The translations under genes and the position numbers were made by a program. Source: Saccoglossus kowalevskii (Eukaryota; Hemichordata; Enteropneusta; Harrimaniidae). From it: a stretch of 26,583 nucleotides of DNA. How positions within the stretch are numbered: the first letter of the stretch is position 1; every line of letters begins with the position of its first letter. Shown piece by piece: positions 1 to 10,071 of this stretch. The notes under the pieces are model-generated. The model searched no databases, was not told the origin of the DNA, and worked only from the letters and a program-made list of their open reading frames with translations. Where the stretch lies: assembly GCF_000003605.2 (NCBI RefSeq), contig NW_003131354.1:16467-43049 (forward strand), read 5' to 3'.

Positions 1-449
1 ATGTTCATGAACAGTCTAGAGACGCGCAGGCTCAGAGGAGCGATTATGTATTCCACAGGCCTCGTGCAGTCGTATCAGGATCATCATGTCCGTGGGATAC
101 ACGCATAATGAAGTCGTACAAGCGTGAATACTATTTATTCACAAACTGACGTTGTTATATGCATATGTATGAACCTAGAATTCCCAAGAAGACTGAATAG
201 TAATAGTAAGATAGTAAAATTGTCCGAACCTGTAGTATAATGGTACAGCACTCCTTGTGTATTCCGTAAATATGGTAATCTTTATCAATATCCGCCTAGT
301 CACGACATCAATCTATATATGTACACAATAATGATATTTTTGGCTTCACAATTACCAGTATTTTTAATATCGGTTTTTATCATATATATATGCTAACTAG
401 TATGCCTGCAATTCGTGACGTGGAGATATTTACCTTTTGACCTTTACCT
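1..449. other. Non-coding AT-rich stretch
   Basis: I see no open frame, splice-bounded exon or RNA gene here. A tRNA box-A-like string occurs near 234-252, but no box B or cloverleaf follows it. Confidence 0.5.
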
Positions 450-960
450 GGAGCAAAAAAACAACAACAATGTCGTAAAAGTTGCATAGAAAGTTATGAA
501 ACTATTATCTACGACGTCAGAAACGTTGAATAGTAAGTACATTGAAATACGAGAATATCATCTACAACGTAGTGTTAGATATGAAGTCAAAAAAAAGTGT
601 TTTGATAGACCAGAATATCACAAAGAATACAACGCCAGAAGAGTTGCGTAGGATGTTAAACAGTGCTTTGAGACATCAACATATTACCTACAACGTCGGG
701 AGAGGTACATAGGAAATTATAACAGGACATAAAGAAAGTTGTATAGATAAATATTAAAATGCTTTGAGACACCAAAATATAATTTACAACACCGGGTTGC
801 ATTGGAAGTTTGCTTCGAAACACCAGAGTTTTAAATACAATGAATAAGAAGTGTTATTGAACTACAGAATATTATTTACAACGTCGGAATAGTTGTATAG
901 GAAAATATAAAATGATTTGAGACACCATGATATCAACAACGTCGGAAGTGCTGCATTATT
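450..960. repeat. Degenerate tandem repeat (irregular units of about 60-90 bp)
   Basis: Two short strings recur in the same order. One is a CTACAACGTCGGAA-like core, near 505, 555, 625, 689, 868 and 935. The other is a GCTTTGAGACACCA-like core, near 665, 752, 812 and 913. GTTGCATAGGAAATTATAAA-like sequence lies between them. The units are diverged and differ in length, so this is an old decayed minisatellite-type array. No coding potential is visible. Confidence 0.6.
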
Positions 961-1780
961 ATAAAATCGACCACTTACTGCAAACCTGATACTGCCCGAA
1001 TGCAATTAGGTGATGCATCTTTAATTGCCATCTCATTACCTTACTGTCATCATAAATGACAATCTGAATACAATTTACAATATTTTTCTTAGATACATCT
1101 TGTAGTTCGGGTGTAGCTTTGAGTAATATGTAGTTTCATGATTGCAAGTTGTCATGAGTAATTATTTGGTGGCATCTGTGATGTACCGAGTCGGAACGTA
1201 GTGTAACCATTGATAAATCGTAACGCAATTCATACATTGAAATTTCACTGCAAAAATAGATTTGAAAATTTCCATTTTTGTTTAATAATGAATTTATATT
1301 TAAACACTCAACCTTAAATTGAACCAATATCAAACCTAACAGACGTAATCCACAAGACGATTGACGATCCAAAATTTCTGGCTTACAAAATACATGATCC
1401 GGAAGCTTCATGTAACTATACATCTCCGTTAGCAAATTCACTACAGTTAGGTCCTATTTACAGTTCAAATGAGAAAATAATATTAGCGATCAGAGCAATA
1501 GGCATGTGAGCGACACATTAATTTTGAATACGCTGCTTATGCCCATTCATGACTGAATATGTAACAACAATTGTTGGCGCTATGTAAATACGTCCAAATG
1601 AGTTGAATTGTCCCGGATACTGTATTATCGCACGCTTGGCATACCATTTATCAATCAAACTGCTTTTCTAATTGCGATCACCATCATCCATATTACAATT
1701 TGTATTGCGGAATACGCATTGTGTACTTGATTCAACAGCTTCAATATGTACCAACATATTGCAAGTGCGATAGGAAATCA
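961..1780. other. Intergenic stretch, no supported gene
   Basis: The longest open frame is 101 codons on the minus strand (1136-1441). It has no recognisable domain, no convincing splice sites at its ends and no conserved-looking motif. I treat it as a chance frame. Confidence 0.45.
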
Positions 1781-1810
1781 ATCAACATGGTGTACGATGT
1801 CGCATTGTTA

Positions 1811-2105
1811 TTATGAGGTTATTACGAGGATACCTGAAAGTATGCACGATATACAGCGGAAATATCAACCGACGCGCATCTTTTCCTCTCATGAGAATGC
1901 CGAAATCCAAACAGTTTAGATCAGTATCAGCGAACTTCTTTGTATGGAATCCGGTCAAACCCTGATGGCAGCCATGTTTGTTTGTTTGTTTTTTTGCATT
2001 TTCTAATATGGTAGGATGAAAATACTCCGTAAAATACCGCAAAAGTACGGCACGCTGTACCTTGAGGCGTTACGGTGACAGATGTATAATAATATGATAT
2101 ACTAT
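1811..2105. mobile_element. Short interspersed repeat, copy A (about 0.3 kb)
   Basis: This segment matches 7225-7547 in the same orientation along nearly its whole length. Shared landmarks are GGTTATTACGAGGATAC near the left end, AAGTATGCACGA, GGTCAAACC, GGCAGCCATGTTTGTTT in the middle, GATGAAAATAC and CCGTAAAATACC, and GGCGTTACGGTGACAGAT at the right end. Both copies sit in TAA-rich flanks. There is no shared intact ORF; short frames in each copy give similar peptides only because the DNA is similar. A non-autonomous DNA element (MITE-like) or a SINE is likely. I could not find clear long terminal inverted repeats. Confidence 0.7.
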
Positions 2106-2128
2106 TTGCTGAAAAATAAAACATCACT

Positions 2129-2151
2129 TATTTATTTATTTATTTATTTAG
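2129..2151. repeat. (TTTA)n microsatellite
   Basis: About six perfect TTTA units lie just beyond the right edge of repeat copy A. Confidence 0.85.
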
Positions 2152-2159
2152 TTTAACCA

Positions 2160-2915
2160 ATAACTGTGCTAGCAAATGGAACATAATCTAGGAACGATTT
2201 ATTTAGCCAGAGGTTTCAAAATCTTTACTCAAACGCTTTGACATAATAAAATTAAGTACTTTTTCATGGTATGGTTTTGTCAAGGAAGTGATTTTCTTAT
2301 GTGGCCTAAAGAAATAATAGCGTTCGAAATTCCACAGCACGTACATACCATCTGAAACTACAGTGTCCTAGTGTCTCTGTGGTATTTTTAGATACTGGGC
2401 ACACTTATTTTGTGTCCCTGTAAGGTATAAAACAGTAAAATTATATTTTTAAAAGTAAACAAAGCAGTTTTTGCTACGATTTTTGATGGCCACCTCCACC
2501 CTGAATATATTTTTTAGATCAATCGAAATACTATGATTGTAATCGCTTTTTTGGGGGGTTTTTGATTTGCTAGACTATTTATAAATATTGCAACTTATGT
2601 CAATTATTTGCCCTTTATTTTATTATTTGAACATAAGGACATACCGGACATAAGGTCAGAAACTGTAGTAGACTATTATTTGGTAGATAGGAAGCTAAGT
2701 TGCATTTTCCGAGCTGCAGCGGATTTTCCTATGTTGCGCCATGACCTAAATAATCAGGGTTTTCCGGTAGTAGATGAACGTTGTCACTGTAAAATTGTGT
2801 TGCATATGAACAAGGAAAGATTATTTATGTGTCCCAAACTGCTATGAATGAAATCAATATATAAAGATGCATTCCAATATTTCAATCTGAAAAATTGACA
2901 ATTAATTTGGCAAGA
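2160..2915. other. Intergenic stretch with one unrecognised 79-codon frame
   Basis: An open frame at 2608-2847 on the plus strand is fairly polar and cysteine-containing, but it matches no family I know and shows no splice acceptor. It could be a fragment of a dead gene or a chance frame. Nothing else is visible. Confidence 0.35.
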
Positions 2916-3052
2916 AAAAGACTAGCAAACGTGTTAAAACTGTTTATACTGTATTACTCCTAATGTTCCTTATATTTGCATGACCTTATTTTAAAAGACT
3001 AGCAAACGTGTTAAAACTGTTTATACTGTATTACTCCTAATGTTCCTTATAT
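2916..3052. repeat. 60-bp direct duplication, period 77 bp
   Basis: Positions 2916-2975 and 2993-3052 are identical by eye (from AAAAGACTAGCAAACGTG to GTTCCTTATAT). They are separated by TTGCATGACCTTATTTT-type spacer sequence. The spacer recurs at about 3239-3258, and a diverged third unit (ACTAAACAACGTGTTTGTC...) lies around 3121-3190. The perfect identity of the first two copies points to a recent duplication on top of an older array. Confidence 0.85.
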
Positions 3053-3399
3053 AGTAATATAAAATAAATTGTGAAGATTTAATACAGAAACGTAACTAAG
3101 CAAAATGTAGCAACAAAAATACTAAACAACGTGTTTGTCAATAATTAGTAGTACTACATGTACTGTATTAATCTCAATATCCCTTATAGAATAATAAAAC
3201 ATGAATTGTATAGAAATTCACAGATTATAGTGCCTCAATTTGCATGACCTTATTTTAAAGTATCAGGCCAAAGAGTTATTATATGCATGAAGAATTGTTT
3301 CGATTGTGATTGCATAAAAACGAAAAATCAATTCAAATTCAAGGGTTGAACATTAAATTAATTGGGGAATGGATGAAAAATATAGAACTTATGAAATAA

Positions 3400-3680
3400 T
3401 GTAACAACAATGTTAAAATAAAGGCCAAATAATGTAATAATAATATTAAAATACTTGCAAAATAAGCAAATAATAACACAATAATATAACAATATTGTCT
3501 AAATAACTAAATAAAAACAACATAGTATAATGTTAATGTAGAAATAATATTAAAATAATCTAACAATGTCGAAATAAGTAAATAATAGCAAAATAATGTG
3601 ATAATAATATATAAGTAATGTGATAGAATTATTGTTGACGTAAAACACATAATTACGAAATATTAAAATAATAACTGATG
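3400..3680. repeat. Low-complexity AT-rich tract (AATAATGTAATAATA-like)
   Basis: Short irregular runs of AATAAT, GTAATAATA and AAATAAT repeat over some 280 bp. No coding frame or gene signal is present. Confidence 0.6.
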
Positions 3681-3972
3681 AAGGTAATGTATTCTCATCC
3701 TTATTGCAATAAGTACATTCACTATTCCATGCTTAGTGTACTTGTGAGTAAGATTAGGTCTAGCCTAAATTAGTGCAAACTCTATTTACATGCGAATCCT
3801 TTTTTTATTTGAAGATTTGAACAAGTCATACAGCGCATCGTCGTTTCTATTTACCGGTCCCCAGTTTTACACCTCTAATATTACAAATAATTTGTACATG
3901 CGGTTAGAAATGTATTTACTATTCTAACAACAATTGATATTTACAATAGTGTTGTTCTATTGGCCTATCCAG

Positions 3973-4090
3973 ATATGTCGGTGTAGGAACATGTTCCATG
4001 TGTGCATGTATTGGCGGTATGTTGGCGCCTCAATTGCTTTTAATGAGTGAATTGTGGAAACAACTTCCTCCTTTGGTATTTGAGTTGTAA
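3973..4090 (+). pseudogene. Orphan SLC22-like exon (TM11 region), probable pseudogene fragment
   Basis: After a splice-acceptor-like CCTATCCAG, the frame reads a leading base completing a codon, then YVGVGTCSMC, IGGMLAPQLLLM and SELWKQLPPL, and reaches TAA at 4088. It parallels the penultimate exon of the minus-strand transporter gene (RTTGVGMCSVF, GGIIAPQLMVL, DVWKPLP), including the same intron phase at the 5' junction. About 15 of 36 residues are identical. The frame stops where the intact exon continues with the last transmembrane helix and PETKGE. A GTATTTG at 4075 could be a donor, but I found no companion exons on either side. It is most likely a relic of a second, diverged and oppositely oriented SLC22 gene. 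Confidence 0.7.
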
Positions 4091-4737
4091 TCATCTCCTC
4101 CCGCATTTATAATGTGTACGTAATTTTGATGTTCATTTAGAGTTCAAAAGATTGCAAATCAAATGTGTGACTATCGTATCAAATTTCTCAAACTCAACAA
4201 ATGAATACCCTCATCAATCATTAAATGAAAACGAGTAAAAAAAGGCCCTCTGGTATTGAAAGCGGGAAACTTTTTCTCGAAATTAACGCAATGACCTATA
4301 TAACAAGCCCAAACTCAATATTCCGGGACTATTAAATGCAAAGAGTTGTCGAAATTCAAATGTGCAAAGCAAAGATTTTCGTACTGTTGTCGTTGTTTTG
4401 TGACGCACAACTTAACTTTTAACTTAAACTAAAAAAAAGTGATGATGATTAAATTGATGACTAGGGTATTTTGACATATTAGGTAGTGTAAAATAAATCA
4501 GTCTAAAAAAATTATATTGAGTATCAACTTTATAGTCATTGCACTACGATGACCAGTATGATTTCAGATTACAGTTTATTTTTCTGTACAACTAGAGAAG
4601 ACGTTTGTGTATTAATGGTTGGTATTATGTAATTTAATTACAGTAAATATGCCATCATACAGACACGAGCCACATAAAAATAAGAGGGTGAATATGGTTA
4701 AAGCCAAAGGAGTCGACTGTATGGAATTAAATATTTT

Positions 4738-5328
4738 GTAATGCATCGTGGTGCATTAACAGTGATATTTATTAGTATTATTTCAGAAGTTATGCAGATA
4801 GATTATTTGTTAAAATTATTGGTATAATTTAATAATGATATATTTGATAATGGGAACGATTTTTATTAGAATGTTAATACATGCTTCTGCGCATGCACCG
4901 ATTTTCACAGAGATATTTCAGATACTTTTTGAGTTGTGCGTCGTTCAATAAATTATTGTGGACATTTATGGTCGTTGTAGTATAAAAGTGGGTATTTTTT
5001 GTAATGCACCATGTTGGATTGATAGTGTATTTTTAATATTAAATGTGCATGATATTTTTATTTTATAGACGTTATGCAGATTACTAGTTACAATTATTGG
5101 CCTAATTTAAATACGGTCTATTTGATAATGGACACACATTTTGTCAGAATGTTAATAAATGCTTTTGCGCATGCACTGGTCATCACAGGAATATTTTAGA
5201 TAATTTTCGATAGTGTTCGAAATTTCGTTTGAATGATAAATTCACGGAATAAATATATAGATGTGCGTTGTTTCAATAAATTATTGTAGACATTACTGGT
5301 CTTTGTGGTATAAAAGTGAGTATTTTTT
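4738..5328. repeat. Diverged tandem duplication, units of about 265 and 325 bp
   Basis: The units at about 4738-5000 and 5001-5328 share, in order: GTAATGCA, TTATGCAGAT, TATTTGATAATGG, AGAATGTTAATA, ATGCTT(C/T)TGCGCATGCAC, TTCAATAAATTATTGT, GACATT and GTATAAAAGTG. The second unit has extra sequence near 5200-5260. No reading frame is kept in either unit, so this looks like duplicated non-coding DNA, possibly a fragment of an unknown repeat. Confidence 0.75.
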
Positions 5329-5329
5329 C

Positions 5330-6065
5330 CTTGTGTATAATATACATCGACTGGGAAATGAGAACTTACCATAGGAATTTACAATCTATTATGAATTAGA
5401 TATTGACATAATCATATAACCCTGGCGTCTATTGGTGTGTCAATGTAAGATAATATGGCGTACCCTATAGCCAGATTGAATTGATACGCCACACACAATT
5501 GAAAAAAATCTTAGGCCCACGAACCTCACGGGGAGTCTGTTGATATCGTATATGATTCCAGGCTTCATTATAATCGCAAGAAAAGTTGTGAGCACGTCAT
5601 TCAATAATTTTGTATATGTGCGCCCAATTAAAGTGACCTCTTTAAATTATGTTTAATGAATGGATTAGCCATCGTTCCATTGTTCCCATGAAGGCAAATG
5701 TTGGCAGATGTGTTTGCTACAGCATAGCTCTTCCCCAGAATTCCAAAGGAACATTAAATTGTTTAGGCAAATCATGAATTTCAAATTTTAAATCTTATCT
5801 GAGTGTTTACCATTAAATCCCCAATGAGTTATATTTCAACACTACAGTTTTAAAATAACACATTTTACCTCAATACTAATCTACTTGAAATATTGTGCCA
5901 GAGTTGTGGCTCTTCTATGAAGGCTTTGTGATTCTATTGGCGACACTCTTGAAGCTGTTCGATTAACTGGCCGATTGACTGAAAATTGACGATATTACTA
6001 GTTATGCTAATGTATGCATAGCTTAATGCAAGCTAAGCAATTAACAACTGTTACATAACGTTCCA
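5330..6065. other. Intergenic stretch, nothing recognised
   Basis: The DNA is AT-rich. I find no open frame above 60 codons with plausible coding character and no RNA gene or repeat. Confidence 0.45.
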
Positions 6066-6069
6066 AAAT

Positions 6070-6650
6070 AACTATACCCAACACAAATGCAATCATTGTC
6101 AAACCAGATGGGTCAAATTCACCCAAGGCGATCTGTACTTGTGCAAAAACTGTAAAGCTAAATGATATTAACAATGTTAAAACGTGACAAGAAGATGTGC
6201 AAGAAAAGTTCCACCAAATTCAGCGATCAAACACTAATTTCAGGAAGGGAACTAATAACCTCTGTGTGTCATGTTTGGAGCAAAAAATGTTTGTTTTTAA
6301 CCTATACCACGTAGATAATTGAAAGATAAGTGGTATCCCCGAGATAGTGAATGATGGTGATAATCGATGTAGTTCAGAAAATCTACCCGAGCACCATAGT
6401 CAGTAATACTGACATAACACATCACGTTTGACAGAAATAGGGAGCAAACTTGCAAGCTGAAGAAAAGACATCCAATCGTGTGGAACCTATAATAGTCAGA
6501 TTTACAACTAGGCGAAAACGTAATGTATTATATGAAAATCGCAAAACACTGAAAGACCGATGATAAAGGATATATTATAAACAATAACATATATTTAAAT
6601 GAAAATCTCCAATTAACAAATCATTTAGCGGAATTCAAATTTGTATGAAC
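6070..6650 (+). pseudogene. Dead non-LTR retrotransposon, ORF1-like part
   Basis: Several pieces in different frames line up in the order seen in ORF1 proteins of LINE-type elements. First is a zinc-knuckle-like C-x2-C-x14-C-x2-C piece (CNHCQTRW...YLCKNCKAK, 6088-6162). A second zinc-type half follows (FRKGTNNLCVSC, about 6237-6275), then ISGIPEIVND near 6325-6355. After that comes IVRFTTRRKRNVLYENRK (within 6480-6560), which ends at TGA, and then, one frame over, IYLNENL (about 6589-6610). The RFxxRxxRxxxxxxRKxLK pattern is typical of the nucleic-acid-binding ORF1 domain. Multiple stops and frameshifts show it is inactive. The match is from pattern recognition, not alignment. Confidence 0.65.
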
Positions 6651-6789
6651 ATACAGCAGTCATAACACAATTAGCAGTTTAAAAAGTGCTCAGAAATATG
6701 AATAAGTGTTTTGTAAACATTAGCACAAATTTGGCAATCCATTTTCTGTGCCGACGTGTTTTCACACATATATGCACAGTCCAGTATGG

Positions 6790-7205
6790 CAGTCAATATT
6801 TCCTGAACCTGTTATTGAAGAAGCATTAATGGACATCATTGAAAAGCTAAACATAAAAGAGGTGCGGTCGAAGTTACTATTAAAATAATTAAAAATAATG
6901 TAATTTATTTATTGAACCACTGACTCACATTTTCAATTTATCACTGTCAAGTACCTGATTTAATGAAAATGGGAAGGCCACTCCAATTCCAATTCAAAAG
7001 AAAACGAATATTATCATCCAATATCAGTTTTATCATGTATTTCGAATATACAAGAATGTGTAATTTATAACTCAACTCAATCAGTAAACCTAAATGGCCT
7101 TGAACCATACTAACATCAAAAGATATAAAAGACCACTCGAAAGCCTTTGACATCTTAAAGCAGGATATTTTATTATCGACGTTGCAATACTATAGAATAA
7201 CAATA
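6790..7205 (+). pseudogene. Dead non-LTR retrotransposon, reverse-transcriptase part (first half)
   Basis: Recognisable RT blocks follow one another across frameshifts. They are EPVIEEALMDIIEKLNI (6805-6855, the segment before the fingers), EPLTHIFNLSLSST then TGA (6914-6955), YHPISVLSCISNI (about 7012-7050, equivalent of NYRPISLL) and SKAFDILKQDILLSTL (about 7138-7185, the catalytic motif A region around DxSKAFD). The spacing is that of CR1/L2/Jockey-like elements. The endonuclease domain expected between ORF1 and RT is missing, so there is a large internal deletion near 6650-6790. The element is broken again at 7205 by the inserted repeat. Confidence 0.82.
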
Positions 7206-7224
7206 TACAAAATATAATAATAAT

Positions 7225-7547
7225 AGGTTATTACGAGGATACATCAAAGTATGCACGAAGACATTACAGCGGAAGTATCTTTTTTTTCAAGGACACATCA
7301 TGGGAATGCCGCAATCCAAAAAGTTTAGAACAGAATCCGCTAACTTCTTTGTGTGGAGTTCGGTCAAACCTTGGTGGCAGCCATGTTTGTTTTTATTATT
7401 GGAGGACGCCGGCGCGTAATAATTCCATGTTTGGAATTCACATTTCCTTATATGATAGAATGAAAATACCCCGTAAAATACCACAAAATTAAGGCACGAT
7501 GTAACTTATGGCGTTACGGTGACAGATTTATAATAATAATAATATAT
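7225..7547. mobile_element. Short interspersed repeat, copy B, inserted in the LINE remnant
   Basis: This is the second copy of the repeat at 1811-2105, in the same orientation. Relative to copy A it carries about 45 bp extra near 7392-7440 (TTATTATTGGAGGACGCCGG and following). The flanks on both sides are (TAA)n-like, consistent with insertion into, or duplication of, an AT target. It interrupts the retrotransposon between the SKAFD and GVSQGSVLG blocks, so it transposed after that element had landed. Confidence 0.75.
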
Positions 7548-7549
7548 AA

Positions 7550-7727
7550 CAACAACTAATAGGAAACAGTGTGTTCAATTTGATGGTGAATGTTCTCCAC
7601 TCATTAAAATGAAACATGGTGTTTCTCAAGGCTCGGTTCTTGGGCACTACCTTACCTCATCTACATTAATTATGTTCATAATGCATCACAATTTGTAAAG
7701 TAAATACGCGTTTCCTTGCATACTAAC
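7550..7727 (+). pseudogene. Dead non-LTR retrotransposon, reverse-transcriptase part (second half)
   Basis: Just past the inserted repeat the RT reading resumes. TNRKQCVQFDGECSPL and KMKHGVSQGSVLG (7557-7643) correspond to the NRKQxVxF and GVPQGSxLGP blocks. A piece like LIYINYVHNAS (about 7655-7690) corresponds to LIYINDI before the catalytic FADD motif. The FADD motif itself is lost; only RFLAY remains near 7708. The remnant fades by about 7725. Confidence 0.82.
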
Positions 7728-8815
7728 GGAGTTTAATACGTAATAGAAGTAAAATTGTTGAAACAGTTACATAGAGCATAACTTTATAGAGTGGCTAAGT
7801 ATTTTTTTAATGCCACAAAATACTATATAAGTAAATAAAACAGTTACAAGTAGTATACATTTATAGCGTCGGTTGAGTATTTTTGTTAACGCCACGAAAA
7901 ATACGATTAAAGTAAGAAAAAAAATTACAGACTTGAATCTGTGAAATAGAATATGGGCATAGCGCTAAGAGCAAGCGCTTACGATTTCGAATTCTGGATG
8001 AATACGCCTAAACGTTGTAAGACAGGTCGCCATTTTCCTAACATCTATCTCGCGTAAAGCCGGACGAATGTATTCGTATAGTTCATAAATGTCAGTTTAC
8101 AATCCAAAGTACCGTAACGCAGCTGGCGCTGCGACCTGTGAATTGATCCGACACACACGGCAGTTTATTCAGATTTAGAACTTGTCTACAGTTTTAGAAG
8201 CTTCATAACGATTATATTCAATTCTACAAAAGGAGAAAATGCGTCACAGAGTACATTTAGCAGAATATTTACAGAATATATTTTTGAATTGTTAATTAAT
8301 TTCACTTTTCATGGTGGTGACAAAAGTATGAATACATATGTGAATAAATATGTGCATTCCTTTCGAGAATCATTTTACGCATTTTTTTCACAAGCCACAT
8401 GTTATATATTTACCTAATTGCTTATTCGACTATTGGAATTGTATTTCTCAACTCCCTGAACAGGAATAAAAGCAAACTAACACCACGTGTCGTAGGATAA
8501 ATTTGAGAGTATTGATGTATACTGACATAAATAACCCTGCGGAATGTGTTTACAGTAACATAGCGATTTCATTCCCGGGATAAAAGATAGGTGAATGCGT
8601 CCTCATCTCTTGTGGAAATTTCACCTTTGCTGGTAGATGAACTGCCGGTGTTAACTCTGTGTGATCCGTCACTTGTGCTTTGTGCGCAGAATATCGACAC
8701 AGGTTCGCGTTTCATGTCAGTCAGTCAGTCAGTGGAAACAAATTGAAGCGTAGTACACGTGGTTAATTATAACTCATTTGAATATATTGTATTTCGTCTA
8801 ATAAGCATTTTTACC
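7728..8815. other. Intergenic stretch with minor repeats
   Basis: No gene is supported. A near-duplicate of about 45 bp (ACAGTTACA..., TTTATAG.GT.G..GAGTATTTTT, ACGCCAC) recurs at 7771-7835 and 7840-7905. A (TCAG)n run lies at about 8716-8733. The segment 7955-8015 (AGCGCTAAGAGCAAGCGCTT then TTTCGAATTC) has a weak tRNA-like look, as in SINE heads, but no full cloverleaf. Confidence 0.4.
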
Positions 8816-9004
8816 AATCATGGGTATTTTTTGCAATCATACGCCCCTGAGCGGCCTTTAACTGCTGCGTAGACGATAAACATGTTTTGTTTCGAATTCA
8901 ATGTTACCGAGTAGCCTTTACATCCCGTGATTTTTATGAGAAACAACAGATGATCTCGGGAATGCGGGTGTTCAGACCGATGTAGCGTTGGTCTCTGACC
9001 TGCC

Positions 9005-9340
9005 AAATCCACAGATTATTTTGGAAATATCAAGCGTGATGTTTTGCCTCCAAGAAGATTGTATATACCTTTACTGCCTTCCGAGGCGAAAAAAATGCCC
9101 TTAGTCCCTGCTGAGCTATCATCCATCATTCATGCCCAGAATGCACAAGTGATGAGTCTTGTGCTAAAATCACTAACCTCGCTGGACAGAAACGTGAAGG
9201 ACATAACGCAAATGGGACAGCTGTTGGAAGACGAGAAGATCGAACAGTACCAACAACAAAAATGAAACATGAACTCATTCAGATCTATTTTATTCAGCAG
9301 CAGTTTGAGTAAACAGGATGCATACATCCTACACAAACCC
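9005..9340 (+). pseudogene. Coding-like fragment of an unidentified, possibly transposon-borne, gene
   Basis: The patch 8900-9700 is richer in G+C than its surroundings. After an acceptor-like CAAATCCACAG the frame reads YFGNIKRDVLPPRRLYIPLL and on through SEAKKMPLVPAELSSIIHAQ, LDRNVKDITQ and EDEKIEQYQQQ, and ends at TGA (9263-9265). One frame over it continues as HELIQIYFIQQQFE, which suits a frameshifted relic. The pattern (a K-K-M-x-L-V-P-x-E start and a D-E-K-x-x-x-Y-x-Q segment) resembles the N-terminal part of hypothetical proteins carried by large animal transposons such as Polintons. That is a weak memory-based impression. The codon character is good, but the function is unknown. Confidence 0.4.
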
Positions 9341-9350
9341 GCTTCTATAA

Positions 9351-9686
9351 ATGAAGAAAGTTGGTGGTTTTAGTGGACGAGGAGTGGGGCCGATCTATGT
9401 GATTGCTCCTCGATGCAACGGAGGATACAAGTTCTTGTTGACGGGCAGTGACGTATATTTAGAAATATGCTTTCGTTGTACTTTTGAAAGGCATGAGAGA
9501 GTTTTGTCGGAGCATTTCGGAGACGGGCGAGTTTATTTTGCAAGAATAATGCTTGCAAAAATTTGGCGGCAACACTTGCAATATGCAACAAAATATTATA
9601 GAGCACGTTCACGCAACAATACATGGTTTAAACACATCTCATTCAGATTCGTTATGACCATGAATACGTTTGGTAAAGTAAACTAA
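9351..9686 (+). other. Unrecognised 111-codon open frame
   Basis: This is the longest frame in the GC-richer patch. It has clusters of aromatic and basic residues, and no domain is recognised. The opposite strand is also open over most of it, so coding direction is not settled. It may belong to the same decayed element as the fragment just upstream. Confidence 0.25.
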
Positions 9687-9739
9687 ACACTGACCACCCA
9701 AACAAGATATTGCTGGAATAACTGTTATTTATTTAAATT

Positions 9740-10060
9740 GCAAATTCGACTGTTCAGTATGCGCGCTATAAATAACTAGCAGAAGATTAAGAGTATACCT
9801 TCTAAAAATGTACTCATACTGTACAATACTATTATTGGAAACGTTAACCTTTATCCCGAGGTTATATTAATATATATGATATAGGAAATTATATGATAGT
9901 GAAATATGTGAATTTACAGATTATAGTTCAGATTCATCTTGAGGTTGTGGAAAAGTTCAACCTTTCCGTCCTTTCAGATAGATGTTTCCAGATCCTCCAA
10001 TACATATGTATATTCCCATATTCCGGTACCACTGTGGACAATTGTTTTGTATCACTGAAA
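9740..10060. other. Intergenic stretch before an inverted-repeat unit
   Basis: The DNA is AT-rich with no supported gene. Short overlapping frames occur on both strands from about 9893 but carry no recognised domain. Confidence 0.35.
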
Positions 10061-10071
10061 TCAGAGCAAGA

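Noticed and set aside
228-275. tRNA-like string TAGTATAATGGTACAGCACT
   Set aside because: It resembles a box A, but no box B, acceptor stem or cloverleaf can be drawn.
6947-7153. 68-codon minus-strand frame
   Set aside because: It is antisense to the reverse-transcriptase relic, which reads on the plus strand.
7955-8015. Possible tRNA-derived SINE head
   Set aside because: The AGCGCT...AGCGCT hairpin and a TTCGAATTC string are suggestive, but there is no second copy, tail or complete promoter.
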